From the NCBI GenBank assembly GCA_963383645.1, contig OY726569.1, forward strand, positions 81,154,627-81,218,626: a DNA stretch of 64,000 nt, read 5' to 3'. The position numbers and the translations under genes are program-made. The DNA comes from Muscardinus avellanarius (Eukaryota > Chordata > Mammalia > Rodentia > Gliridae). The notes under the pieces were generated by a model, which saw only the letters and a list, made by a program, of their open reading frames with translations, was not told the origin of the DNA and did no database searches. Of the stretch, positions 46,732-58,212 are shown one piece after another; position 1 is the stretch's first letter; the number at the start of each line of letters is the position of its first letter.

Positions 46732-46973
46732 GCCGGGCATGGTGGCGCACGCTTGTAATCCCAGCATTTGGGAGGCTGAGACAGGAGGATCGCGGTTCGC
46801 GGACAGCCTCAGCTACTTAGTGAGGCCCTTTGTAACTCAGTGAGACCCTGTTTCAAAAAAATAAAGAATAAAAAATAGGGCTGAGGGTGTCGCTCAGAGA
46901 TAGAACGCCTCCAGGTTTCATCCCCAGTACCGCAAAAACAAAAGAAAGAAAAAAAAGAAAAAGAAAAAGAAAG
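46732..46973 (+). repeat. B1-dID SINE with 16-bp target-site duplication
   Basis: GAAAACCAGTACAGAA (46,716-46,731) and GAAAACCAATACAGAA (46,974-46,989). The tail is (GAAAAA)n. Confidence 0.92.
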
Positions 46974-46989
46974 GAAAACCAATACAGAA

Positions 46990-47205
46990 GCTGGGCGTGG
47001 TGGTGCATGCGTGTAATGCCAGAATTTGGGAGGCTGAGACAGGAGGTTTGTGGTTCTCGGACAGCCTCAGCTACTTAGGCCCTTTTTATTCTTTATTTTG
47101 AAACAGGGTCTCACTGAACCTGTTTCAAAATAAAGAATAAAAAATAGGGTTGGGAGTGTACCTCTGAGGTAGAATGCCCCTGGGTTCCATCCCCAGTATG
47201 GCAAG
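46990..47205 (+). repeat. B1-dID SINE with internal snap-back inversion
   Basis: Starts directly after the second duplication of its neighbour. Its linker is preceded by an inverted copy of the same linker: arms 47,083-47,107 and 47,119-47,143 are perfect 25-bp reverse complements around an 11-nt loop. Confidence 0.9.
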
Positions 47206-48330
47206 AGGGGAAGTGAATCCCTTCAAGGCTCTTGTGCTGCCCACGGCCCCTGGCTCACCAGAAGCTCCGGGCCCATCCTTTGGGTCCAGCTCAGGCTCCT
47301 CCATCCCCCCAGCCTCAGCGCAGCGCAGTTGCTCAGTTCCCCGGGGCAGCTGTGTCTGAACCAGCCTGACCCCGCAGAGTGTGCTGTCCTGCAGAGGCAC
47401 TGTAGCTGGAGCCCTGTGTTCTGGGAAGCCCTGCTTGGTACCCTCCTTTTCTGTGTGTCTGTCTGAGCCCCTCATTGGAGGGGGAGCTGCTTGGGGAACG
47501 TATCTATGGAGGCGTCTTCTGAAGGTCTGCGAGATGGAGTAGAATCCAGCCAGGCCCTCCCCAGGCTGGGACCTCTGGCTTCATCTCCACCCAGCCCAGC
47601 AGTTCACGGCTCCTTTCTCCAAACAGTGGCTCTCCCCCACGTCTCCCACCAGCTCTCTTTAGTGTCCCCTCTGCCATCAACCTAGATGTCACCATGGGGA
47701 CCACCATGTTTTGTTTGCATCCTACGATCACAGTGCCTCCCCAGGAATTTTGGATCAGGACCAAGTTGTTTCAGGCCTTGCATGGAGGGCATACCAAACC
47801 CCAACAACTGCTGTCACTGGACATTTTTACCACCAAGTACTACACATCCTAAAAATCTGGCTACAGATGGGGAAGGAGAGGCAAGAAGCAGAGAAGAGAG
47901 GGCAGGGAGGACCATCTGCACCCCTCAGAGCCCCATCCTTGGCTTTAGGCCAGCCCTGAGGCTCAGTGGTAGCTCTGCCCAAGAATTCTTAAGATACCCC
48001 GGCTCTTTCCAGTAGATTTCCTGTTTTGCTTAGCCCAGCCAGAGTTGATTTCTATCACTCACAACTAAAGGAAGGAGTCCTAAAAAACAAAATTGGAATG
48101 AGCAAGCCCGAGCCAAGAACAGAGTGCTGGCACATCATATACAGTATACAGTGCATTCCCAAACCAAATATGGTAAACCTCGCCTGCCCAGAAGTCACAA
48201 GAGTGACCCCTTTGTCGGTGCAGAACACTGCAGAGAACCCAGAAGGGGGGCAAGAGGGCCTATTGTGTACTCTATGTGCCTAGCTGCAGGGTAGGGTGAG
48301 GGAGAAAAAATGCAATCTCAAAGGCAGGTC
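47206..48330. other. Repeat-poor sequence
   Basis: No gene or repeat family recognised. Confidence 0.4.
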
Positions 48331-48332
48331 AC

Positions 48333-48651
48333 AGCCAGGAGCCCAGGCTCATGCCTGTAATCCCAGGACTTGGGGGGCTGAGACAGGAGGATCTCGGGTT
48401 CAAGGTCAGCTTCGGCAATTTAGCCAGACCTCGTTTCAAAATTAAATGAAATAGAAGCTGGACATTGTGGCACATGCCTGTAATCCCAGTACTTGGGGAG
48501 GCTGAGACAGGAGGATCTCAGATTCAAGGCCAGACCCAGGAATTTAGCAAAACCCTCAGCAACATAGTGAGATCCTGTTTCAAAATAAAAAATAAAAAAG
48601 GGCTGGGGGTATAGCTCAGAGGCAGAATTTCCCTGGTTTCAATCTCCAGTA

Positions 48652-48698
<47 letters not shown>

Positions 48699-48893
48699 AA
48701 ATCAGAGTTAGACGTGGTGGCACACGTGTACTCCTAGTACTTGGGAAGCTGAGACAGGATGGTAAGTTCGAGGACACCCTTAGCATCTTAGCGAGGCAGC
48801 AATTTAGCAAGACTCTGTTTCAAAATTAAAAGGGGTAGGGGTGTGTCTCAGAGGTAGAATGCTCCTGGGTTTAATCCCCAATACAAGAAAAGA
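48333..48893 (+). repeat. Three B1-dID units around a CA repeat
   Basis: A B1 unit without ID half (48,333-48,451), a full copy (48,453-48,654) whose tail is a CA tract (48,653-48,695), and another full copy (48,707-48,893). Confidence 0.82.
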
Positions 48894-49100
48894 ATAGAAA
48901 AGAGAAGGAAGAAAGATAAAGACAGGGAAATGTTCACACATAAGGTGACAACGCTTTCTCGGGGAGAATAAGAGCACATGACATTCATTTCCTTCTCTTT
49001 ATCATCTTTTGATGGGTGCCCGGCACACATCATAGCCTCGCACTAAATATTTGTTGAAGTAAATGACATTTGGGTTTTCATCTAAAGATAATTAAAATCT

Positions 49101-49667
49101 AAGCTGGGCATGGTGGTGCAAGCATGTAATACCAGGACTTGGGAGGCTGAGACAGGAGGATCGAAGGTGTGAGGACAGCCTCAGCTACTTATGAGGCTCT
49201 CTGTAACTTAGTGAGACTTTATTTAAAAATAAAAATAAGCCGGGCATAGTGGCGCACGCTTGTAATCCCAGCGCTTGGGAGGCTGAGACAGGAGGATCAC
49301 ACAAGTTCAAAGCCAGCCTCAGCTACTGAGTGAGGCTCTCAGCAACTTAGTGAGACCCTGTTTCCAAATAAAGAAAATGGGTCTGGGAGTAGAGCCTGGA
49401 GGCAGAAAAGCCCCTGGGTTCCACCCCCAGTACCACACAAAAAAATAAAAATAAAAAATAACTGGATGTGGTGGTACATGCTTGTAATCCCAGTACTTGG
49501 GAGGCTGAGACAGAGGACCCCAAGTTCGAAGCCTCAGCAACTTAGTGAGGCTCTCAGCAACTTAGCTAGACCTTGTTTCCAAATAAGAAATAATACTGGT
49601 CTAGGGTATAGCTCAGAGTTAGAAGGCCTCTGGATTCTATCCTCAGTACCACCAAAAACAAAAAAAA
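49101..49667 (+). repeat. Three consecutive B1-dID units
   Basis: A B1 unit (49,101-49,234), a copy of the ctctcagcaactt lineage (49,236-49,458) inserted at its linker, and another copy (49,461-49,667). Only two ID halves are present. Confidence 0.82.
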
Positions 49668-49741
49668 CCCAACAATCATCATCATCATCTAAGTGAAATT
49701 AGGTTTTAAAAGCTTCTACACTTATTCTGTACTGGTTTTAG

Positions 49742-50105
49742 ACTGGTGTCTGTTTGTTTTGTGTTGCTATAACAGAATACCTGAGACTGGGGTTTGTTTA
49801 TAAAGAAGAGTGATTTATTTCTTACAGTTCTGGAGGCTGAGAAGTTCTAGACTTTGGGGCTGAATCTGGGAGGGCTTCTGGCTCTGTCCTCAGCACACAG
49901 AATGCACTCAGGGTGGGATAGCACGTCCATTCCAGCTGCAGTCACTCCAGCTGCAAAGACACTCGCCACTCACGAGGGCAGCGCCCGCATGATCCAGTCA
50001 CGCCTTCGCAGCCTCGTTCTCAGCAGTGAGGCATTGCCATTACGTTGCTGCTGGGGCTGGGACCCGGGGCCGTCTGCACTGAGCTCCATCCTCGGCCCCG
50101 TTTAA
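49742..50105 (-). mobile_element. MaLR-type solo LTR
   Basis: Starts gttttgtgttgctataacag with aatacctgagactggggt and gtgatttatttcttacagt, the classic antisense THE1/MST/MLT1 order. No internal region. Confidence 0.65.
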
Positions 50106-50121
50106 GCCTTTTGAGTCAGGG

Positions 50122-50311
50122 GTAGAGTGGTGGTGCACACCTGCAGTCCTAATACTTAGAAGGCTGAGAAAAGAGGATCGAGGGCTTGAGGCCAGCCTCA
50201 GCAACTTAACAAGACCTTCAGCAATTTAGTGAGACCCTGTTTCAAAATAAAAAGGGCTGGGGTGGCACTCAGAGGTAGGTAGATAGCCTCTGGGTTCAAT
50301 CCCCAAATCCT
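50122..50311 (+). repeat. B1-dID SINE
   Basis: A sense copy with an extra GTAGATA in the ID half. Confidence 0.78.
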
Positions 50312-50439
50312 TTTCTGATGAGATCTTCTCAGTACTTCAAGGCCCGTCTTCAATCCTGCTTCTCCCATGACCCATCCCCATCTCTTCCTGGCACTGAGAC
50401 ACATGGAGTTTGCTGTATAAATTAAGAAGAGAAAAGAAG

Positions 50440-50885
50440 CCGGGCATGGTAATACATGCTTGTAATCCCAGTACTTGGGAGGCTGAGACAGGAGGATAAC
50501 AGGTTCACTGCCAGCCTCAGCTACTTAGTGAGGCCCTCCACAGCTTAGTGAGACCCTGTTCCAAAATAAAGGATAAAAAGCTGGGTGTGATGGCACACGC
50601 TTGTAATCCCAGCATTTGGGAAGCTGAGATAGGAGGACAGTGGTTCCCAGACAGCCTCCGCTACTACTTAGTGAGGCCCTCTGCAACTTAGTGAGACCTT
50701 TGTTTCAAAATAAAGAATACAAAATAGGGCTGGGGGTGTAGCTCAGAGGTAAAATGCCTCTGGGTTCCATCCCTGGCACCACAAAACAAATAAACAAATA
50801 AATAAATAATAAGTGATAAAAATGGGGCTGGGGATATAGGTCAGAAGTAGACTGTCTCAGGGCTTGATACCCAATACCACAAATA
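50440..50885 (+). repeat. B1-dID SINE split by another (50,580-50,815)
   Basis: The outer ID half (50,823-50,885) is displaced by the inner copy. GATAAAAA precedes and follows it. Confidence 0.83.
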
Positions 50886-51019
50886 AAAAAGGAGAAAAGA
50901 CTCTCCATACCTGCTTGGGGCCCTGTGCAAAAGTTAGACAATCAGACAGAGGCTGCAAGTCTCTAATTTATGCCTTCCTTCCTTTCTTCCTTCCTTTTTA
51001 CCTTCCTTCCTTCTTCTTT

Positions 51020-51179
51020 TTGTACTAGAGATTAAATTCAGGAACATTCTCCCTTTCAGCCCTTTTTCTATTTACTTTGAAACAAGGTCATGCTAAGTTG
51101 CGGAGGGTCTTAAGTCACTGGGACCTGTCACTGACGCTGGCCTCAAGCCTGTGATCCTTCTGCACCACCGCACCCGGCT
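51020..51179 (-). repeat. B1-dID SINE, rearranged
   Basis: An antisense copy with deletions in both halves, after a CCTT-rich tail. Confidence 0.65.
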
Positions 51180-51491
51180 CTGTGTGGTTTCTTGTTTTCA
51201 GTGTGGGTCCTTCTCCTTTGCCACTCAAGGGGAAGAAGAATTGAGAGCTATCTGTGGAAGAATTGATAATTACCAAAGAAGAACCACAGCCTTGCATCTG
51301 GGGTGTCCAAAACCATGTCCTCTTATTTCTCAGAACCTTAGCAGAGGCAGAGTCTGGCTCACGCGCCTGGAGGTGCCTGTGAGCACACGTGTGAATGTAT
51401 GAGAGGCTGGGTGTGCTGGAGAGTGAGTGCATGAGTGAGGGAGGACACGAGAGGAAATCTACACGTGTGCACGGTCCTGAGCGTGCATTTT

Positions 51492-51505
51492 CTTTTTCTT
51501 TTTAC

Positions 51506-51549
<44 letters not shown>

Positions 51550-51739
51550 GGCGATTGAACCCAGAGGCACTCTATCTCTGAGCTACCCCCCCCAGCCCTG
51601 TTTTATTTTTATTTGGAAACAGGGTTTCACTAGGTTGATAAGCGCCTCACTACTTGCTGAGACTGTCCTCGAACCTGTGATCCTCCTGTCTCAGCCTCCC
51701 AAGGACGAGGATTAGAGGTGTGCGCGACCATGCCCAGCT
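51492..51739 (-). repeat. B1-dID SINE with (GT)n tail
   Basis: CTGAGCGTGCATTTT / CTGAGCGTGCGTTTC flanks. A GT tract (51,507-51,545) is the tail. Confidence 0.9.
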
Positions 51740-51754
51740 CTGAGCGTGCGTTTC

Positions 51755-52429
51755 CTATGTGGAAGCAGAAACTCAATGGAGAGGCCTCTTTGCTAAACAG
51801 GGACGCAGGCCAGGGCCTTGCCTCCTGCAGTAAAAAACGGGCGCCGTGGAGACTCCCCCAGGAGAGGCCTGGCTGGGAATTGTGGCTGCCCTCACAGGAC
51901 TAGTGCAGCCACGGTCAGACTTTCACACTGGGGCGACTCCAGAAAGATGGCCAGTAGCCATGGGTGAGGCTCTGGGGACGTGGTCGCTGTTCTGAAGGGT
52001 CAGTCTCTGGAGGTCAAGGTGGATTATGCAGCTCGGCTTGTGCCCAGGGACCTGAACCGACCTTGACAGCCCCCTTGGAAGAGGTGGGCTAGGAGCCATT
52101 CCTGCTGACCCAGGAGACTCACCTCATAAGAATTCCCAAAGGCTCTGTCCTGAAGGATCTGATCTGAAATCCATGCGTGGCGGCAGAAGAAGCTGCCCGG
52201 GATTACCTCGGTCCAGTGCCCACGGGAGGCGGGCTCCCAGTCTGGGTTAAAGGACAAGCTCTGGTTCCTGCCCTGTGCCTGGGAACTTGGCCTGAGAATG
52301 GCAGCCATGGGAGACCCCGGGGCCACGTTTCAGGATGGCCAAGAGGAACCAGGAGCTCCTGAAGAGCAGAAGCGGTGCCACCGCGAGAGGCTGCTGCGGG
52401 GTCACATTGAGAAAACGCCTCAGGAACGT
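51755..52429. other. Repeat-poor sequence containing the candidate antisense exon
   Basis: No recognised repeat. See the minus-strand open segment at 52,123-52,241. Confidence 0.4.
52123..52241 (-). other. Candidate minus-strand exon (unassigned)
   Basis: A 119-nt segment open throughout on the minus strand. It lies between a ctttaacccag acceptor and a consensus GAG|gtgagt donor. The reading WEPASRGHWTEVIPGSFF continues to WISDQILQDRAFGNSYE. It sits in repeat-poor sequence. I found no partner exon and do not recognise the peptide. It could be a noncoding RNA exon, a lineage-specific exon, or chance. Confidence 0.25.
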
Positions 52430-52620
52430 GGCCCAGGCACCGTGCCAAGCACTGCGTCACATACCGGCTGGGGGACCGTCAAAGCGGTGTCCAAGGGCAC
52501 CGGCGCCTTCAACTCCCAGTGGACAGGGGAGCAGACCAAGCTCAGAAAGCGGAAGTGACTTTTTGGTTATCACAAGCCATCTACTGGCAGAGCCAGAATT
52601 CAAACAAGGTCATGAAGGAG
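52430..52620 (-). repeat. MIR SINE, antisense
   Basis: accgtgccaagcactgcgtc at the start and ggcagagccagaattcaaac at the end follow the antisense MIR order. Confidence 0.55.
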
Positions 52621-52756
52621 GTACAGAATGTCCAGCAGTCAGTAGACCAGCTACATAAACAACGGTTTATTTATGGAATACTGGGCAGCCACCGACATTT
52701 CTTAGTAGAAAAATATTGAATGGCCTGAAAAGATGCTCAAGATATGTAGTTAAGTC

Positions 52757-53470
52757 AGGCGCAGTGGCATTTGCCCATAATCCCAATACTTGGGAGGCTG
52801 AGACAGGAGGATCACGGGTTCGAGGCCAACCTCAGCAATTTAGGGAGACCCTCAGCAGCTTAGTAAGACCCTGTTTTTAAATTTAAAAAAAATAAAATAG
52901 GGCTGGATATGGCTCAGAGATAGAACTCTCCCTGGGTTTAATTCCCAGTACCAAAAATAAAATAAAATAACTTACCTGGGCATGGTGGTACACACCTGTA
53001 ATCCCAGCACTTGTGAGGCTAAGATGTGAGGATCACAAGTTCAAGGCCAGCCTCTGCAACTTATTAAGACCCTGTTTCAAAACAAAAGGGGGAGGCTGAG
53101 ACTGGAGGTTCGTGGTTCGAGGACAGCCTCAGCTACTTAGTGAGGCCTTTCGCAACTCAGTGAGACCCTGTTTCAAAAATAAACAATAAGCCAGGCATGG
53201 AGGCACACGCTGTAATCCCTGAGTTTGGGAGGCAGAGACAGGAGGACCGCACAGGTTCAAAACCAGCCTCAGCTACTTAGTGAGGCTCTCAGCAACTTAG
53301 TGAGACCTTGTTTCCAAATAAAGTATTAAATAGGTCTGGGAGTATAGCCAGACCTATTTAATAGAAATAGAAAGCCCCTGGGTTCCACCCCCAGTACCAC
53401 AAAAAAAGGGGGGGATGTAGCCCAGTGGTAGAGCATCCCTGGGTTCAGTTCCCAGCACTGCAAAAAGTAA
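52757..53470 (+). repeat. Four overlapping B1-dID copies
   Basis: A full copy (52,757-52,962). An outer copy with B1 half at 52,974-53,087 and ID half at 53,410-53,470. Between those, a 5'-truncated B1 (53,089-53,183) and a full copy (53,190-53,405) with a perfect 16-bp inverted repeat at its linker-ID junction. Confidence 0.8.
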
Positions 53471-53492
53471 TTAACTAAAAAATAAAAAAATA

Positions 53493-54145
53493 GCCGGGCA
53501 TGGTGGCGCACGCTTGTAATCCCAGCATTTGGGAGGCAGAGACTAGAGGATCGCAGTTTGCAGACAGCCTCAGCTACTTGGCAAGGCCCTTCGCAACTCA
53601 GTGAGACCCTGTTTCAAAAATAAAGAGACTAGCCGGGCGTGATGGGGCACACTTGTATTCCCCGCTCTTGGGAGGCGGAGACAGGAGGATCACACAGGTT
53701 CGAAGCCAGCCATGCTGGCTTAAGAGACCCTGTTTCCAAATAAAAAGTATAAAATAGGTCTGGGAGTGTAGCCCAGAGGTAGAAGGGTTTCCAGGAACCC
53801 CAGTACCATCACAAAAAAATAAAAATAAAAAATAAAATCTCTCTCAAAAATAAAGAGACTAGCCGGCGTGGTGGCACATGCTTATAATCCCGGCATTTGG
53901 GAGGCTGAGACTGGAGGATCGCGGTTCATGGACAGCCACACCTACTTAGTGAGGACCTCTGCAACTTAGTGAGACCTTGTTTTAAAGTAAAAATATTGGG
54001 CTGGGGGTGTAGCTTGGAAGTAGAAGGCCCCTGGGTTCCATCCCAGACCCGCAAATAAATAAATAAATAAATAAGACTAAAAACTAGAGCCAGGGGTGTA
54101 GCTCGGAGGTACCATGCCCCTGGGTTCCATTCCCAGTACACCAGA
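53493..54145 (+). repeat. B1-dID SINE hit twice at one linker site
   Basis: The outer B1 half (53,493-53,629) is separated from an ID half (54,080-54,145) by two copies: an altered-lineage copy (53,630-53,844) and a gacccgc-type copy (53,861-54,068). AAAAATAAAGAGACTA stands before the first and between the two. Confidence 0.85.
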
Positions 54146-54149
54146 AAAT

Positions 54150-55200
54150 AAATGAGTAAATAAATAAGCAAATAAATAAATAAAATACAGACGTACAATA
54201 TTCCGAAGAAAAACCAAAACATGGATCGCGGTAGTCTGCGGTACCAGGAGCAGTGTAATCGCTTCCTCCTCGTCTGTGCTTTGCCCTTCTTCCTTGCAGT
54301 GGTCATTTTTGCAGCAAGGACAGACCTGACCTGCGAAAGCCCGGGCTGCGCCGGGCAGGGAGCTGGCCCCTGCAGCTGCGGGCGCGGTGGGGAGCCCAGG
54401 CCTTTCCAACGCTCACCCTCTGCCCCGGTTGGCATGCTTTTCAGACCCTTGGATGAATCACACAGACTACGCGAGGGGACCCACCTCCTGTTTTGTAATC
54501 TCCCTGTACTCTGAGCCAATCTCAGCCTTGGGTCCTGACAGCCATTTGCAGTCTCCTTGGCCTCAGCAGTCAGGGGAGGGACGAGGGGGCTCCTGGCCCA
54601 GACCCTGGGAAGGGCAAGCAGCAGCCGAGACAATGGCCCTGTGCTGACCGCCAGGAGCCTCCTGCAAGGCCCCGCTAGCCCTCAGCCCTCCGCTGAGACA
54701 CTCTGGGGAGGAGGGGGTTCTCAGACGGCCCTTTGGCCGCCGCACTTGGCTCCTGCCTGGAGTAATTAGACTCGGAGCCAGGAATGATGCCATGCCTCCG
54801 CAGGACGGTGGAGGATGACTTTGAGCAAGGCCTTGGCCGCAGGCCTCTTGTTTGTCAAGTGAGTTGGGGCGGACTTGACAAGTTTTAGCATTCCTGCCCC
54901 AACTTTCTGATCTGAAGTCAGCCCTCCTGGCAGCCCCCTGAGAAAAGCGTGGCAGCCCTGACTTGCACACTCTGCTCCCTCCTCCAGATTCCCCAAGAAG
55001 CAGCGCTCCCTCCCCAGGTGCTCCTGATACAGCTGCCAATAAAGGAGCCCTGCCCTCCCAAGAATGTAGGGTGGGCTAGAGGACCCTCCCTGTGTTCACC
55101 TGTTCATTATAATGGACTGGGGCAGAGCTGGCTCAAAGTCTTTCCTGGCTTGCCGGTCAGGGTCAGTTTACATTTCTACACCGAGATAATCAGCTTACAA
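54150..55200. other. Repeat-poor sequence
   Basis: A (TAAA)n-rich start, then mixed DNA. An inverted repeat TTGTCAAGT ... ACTTGACAA at 54,852-54,881. No gene. Confidence 0.4.
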
Positions 55201-55207
55201 ATAGGAG

Positions 55208-55298
55208 TTTGGGGGCTGAGGGTGCAGCTCAGTGATAAAGCGCTTACTTAGCCTGTAGAAGAAGATCCCGGGTTCAATCCCCCAGGACTGTAAAAATG
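55208..55298 (+). repeat. ID-type monomer SINE
   Basis: gtgcagctcagtgataaag and cgggttcaatcccccagg with an intact centre; no B1 half. Confidence 0.8.
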
Positions 55299-55304
55299 AA
55301 AAGA

Positions 55305-55560
55305 GGTAAGCTCTATCTTGGCTCACAGTTTTGGAGGTTACAACCCAAGGTCAGTTGGCCCGTCGCTCCTGCCAGACCGGAGACTCTGTCATGGTAGCAG
55401 AGAGTCGCAAAACATCCACCTCAGGGCTGAGACACCAAGGAGAGGAAGAGGAAGGAGCTGGAGTCCTCAAATCCTTCCAAGGTCACTGGTGACTGAAAGA
55501 ACACGCCTTTAACGCCTGGGCTTCTGGGACGCTCTCCCAAGCCACAGCATCTGGGATGTG
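55305..55560 (-). mobile_element. MaLR-like LTR fragment
   Basis: tcttggctcacagttttgga followed by ggttacaacccaaggtcag and tctgtcatggtagcagag resembles antisense MaLR LTRs of rodents. Confidence 0.4.
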
Positions 55561-55564
55561 AAAG

Positions 55565-56095
55565 GCAGAAGTTATGTTTCGGGGCTTATTAGGCTGGAAA
55601 TGGATTTCTCATGTGCAGCACACAGCAAGCTTCCCCAGGCTGGAGGGAGGAGGAGCACAAAGGGCCGGAGAACGGGGATGAGGTGCATCCCAGCATGGGC
55701 TCCCCACTCGGTGCGCCCCCTCCTAGGAGGCTGGCAACCCTGGCACTGGGATCCGGGACCCGGGGTTTAGAATCAGCCCATCAGGCCCTGTCGATGCCGA
55801 GTGGGTTGGAATTGCCCTTCCTCTGCTGCAGGCTGCTGACAGGAAACCAGCCCAAGCCACAGGGCCAAGGACCTGGGGCTTCACGTCATGGTTGGTATGC
55901 CTGGAGCATCTGGGCGCCTGATCAGACTTCCTTTCTGCTGCATGGTGTCAACCCAAGAGTTCTCTGTTAAGGGCTTAACCCCCCACGTGGCTGTATTTGG
56001 AGAAGAGGGGGAGCTTCGGGAGGTAGTCAAGGTTGGATGAGGTCATAAGGGTGGGGGTATATCCAAAAGAATTGGTGACCTTATAAGAAGAGGAA
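55565..56095. other. Unique sequence
   Basis: No feature recognised. Confidence 0.4.
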
Positions 56096-56101
56096 AAGAC
56101 C

Positions 56102-56280
56102 CAGGCATAGTGGCGCATGTTTGTAATCCCAGTACTTGGGAGGCTGAGACAGGGGGATCACAGGTTCGGGGACAGCCTCAGCAACTTAGTGATACTTTTT
56201 CTTGAAATAAAAAATGAATAAGACTGCAGATGTAGCTCAGAGGTAGAATGCCTCTGAGCTTAATCCCTAGTATCAAACAT

Positions 56281-56316
<36 letters not shown>
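56102..56316 (+). repeat. B1-dID SINE with (CA)n tail
   Basis: A sense copy (56,102-56,271) followed by a CA tract (56,282-56,316). Confidence 0.85.
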
Positions 56317-56320
<4 letters not shown>

Positions 56321-56344
56321 GCAGGGATCATGGAGGGGTATTGT

Positions 56345-56545
56345 TCTAAGCACTTTTCACGTCTTAGCGCACTGAATCCTCCTAACAATCCTGTGGCCCT
56401 GTGACATGGGCAGCATTGCAGCCTTTATACAGTTGGGAAGCCGAGGCACAGGAAGTCAGGGAACCAAGGTCACACAGTAAGACTGTAGCACTGGGCTTGA
56501 AACCTGGTGGTCTAAATGTAGCACTCTTGCCTCAGCAAATAAATC
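56345..56545 (-). repeat. MIR SINE, antisense, nearly full length
   Basis: ttctaagcacttttcacgtc, cagttgggaagccgaggca, aaggtcacacagtaagac, then gggcttgaaacctggtggtc. Confidence 0.75.
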
Positions 56546-56579
56546 CTGCCCCAGCACTCTGCTGGGAGTGTGGTGCAGG

Positions 56580-57465
56580 CTTGTAATCCCAACCCAGGGC
56601 TCCTCAACACAGAGAAACTGAGCCAAGAGATGGTGGGAGGACAGCCCACCTCCTCCTCAAGGTGGGCCTGGCAGGGCCCTGCGGAGGGACGAACTCGGCT
56701 TCTCCACCTTATCAGTCTACAAGGTGTCACCTGTCACCAAGTACCCTGAGAGGGGCCCTTACATTCCACAGCTGAGGCCTTGCTTCAGTCTCGCCATGAA
56801 AAAAAGGAGGTGGGTAACCTGCTTGCCCAAACCCTCCCCGTGAGTTCTATATTCCTCAAAGCATGTGGCACAGCCCTTTGGGGCTGCAGTCAGGGGACTG
56901 TGCAGAACCAGCCGACATACTGTGCCCTCTGGGGAGGGGTGCTCGTTCTGGCTAGGGCCCTGCATAAATTCCCATTTGGCCCTGACAGGACAACAGAATC
57001 TGCTTTGTGCCCATACATCTGTGGTGCGGAAACACAGACTCACCCCCAGGTCCAGTCCCTTCCAGACCTTTCTGGAAGCTTTATTCAGCCCTAGTGGCAA
57101 AGCGCCATGACTTCACAACCTGGAAAATCCCCGATGGGGCCCTGAAGCCTTCCAAGACTCATCTCCTCGCACAGTGGTGCCCAGCACCTGGGACTCTAGG
57201 CTCCAGGGAAATGGCAGGGTTTAGCTCCCAGGGGAATGGACTGCGCTGTGGCCCTGGGGCGACTCAGGTGCTGGAACCAAGATTTTAGCGGGCCATGAAG
57301 GGGCGGTGGTTTGAGGTCTTCTTGTGATGGCGCTCACAATCCACCAGGTGTCGCTGTGTGGCCGGCGGGATGAAGAGCGATGGAGGGAGGATTTTCCCAG
57401 CACCCACCTTCAAGACTGGGGAAGTCGAGGCGGTCATTGAGTGGGGCTGGAAGCTCCCTCCCTCC
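56580..57465. other. Repeat-poor sequence
   Basis: No gene or repeat recognised. Confidence 0.4.

Positions 57466-57468
<3 letters not shown>

Positions 57469-57527
<59 letters not shown>
57469..57527. repeat. (CA)n microsatellite
   Basis: About 29 pure CA units, the longest CA tract in the window, not attached to a SINE. Confidence 0.97.
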
Positions 57528-57528
<1 letters not shown>

Positions 57529-57529
57529 A

Positions 57530-58210
57530 TGTCAAAGAAGGTGCCAGTGGGGCTGAAGATACCAAGATAGCAAGCCATGGGGGTGGGGGCTCAGGGCACA
57601 CGGCAAACCCAGCCCTCACTCCCCAGTGGAGTCCGATGGGACTAACAGGTTCAGTCCAGCCACTTCCATCCTAACTGAGGATCACCCAGAAAGCAGCAGA
57701 CACCCGCCCCCAACACTGGCCTCCTTGCTGTGGAGGGCATCTTCTGCAGGGGAGGGGGCTGAAGGAAGCCCACTTTTCCTCTCTTAGGTTCCAGCCTCAG
57801 AATCCTGAGGGCCCAGGGAGCTCTGCAGGGGGCGCACCTGCCTGGGCTGGCAGGTCACTGCCCAGGCCACGTCATGATGCCTGCGGAGGCTGGGATGGGA
57901 GACCCGCTGACAGGCACCCCTGAGAGCCCGGAGGTCCTTGACAGTTCTAGCACTTCTGGTTCCACAGCTGGGTTCAGGGAAGAGAGGTCAAATGGGAATG
58001 GGGGCCAGAGGGGCCAGGAAGTGCCTGCCCTCTCCACCTGCGGTCCCCACAGGCCCAGCCGGGACCACCCTTTCTGGGAGCCCAAAGCAGAAGAGGAAAG
58101 GCCCAAGAGCACTGGAGGGAGCGGCTGTGCTCAAAGCCCAGGGCATGAGATAGAAAAGGGAAGACAAACACGGGGACACTGGGAACAGCCTGCACCTGTG
58201 GCTGCGTTTT
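57530..58210. other. Repeat-poor sequence
   Basis: No feature recognised. Confidence 0.4.
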
Positions 58211-58212
58211 TG

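Noticed and set aside
54563..55039. 158-codon minus-strand frame
   Set aside because: No recognisable domain, and competing frames on the other strand; G+C-rich chance frame.
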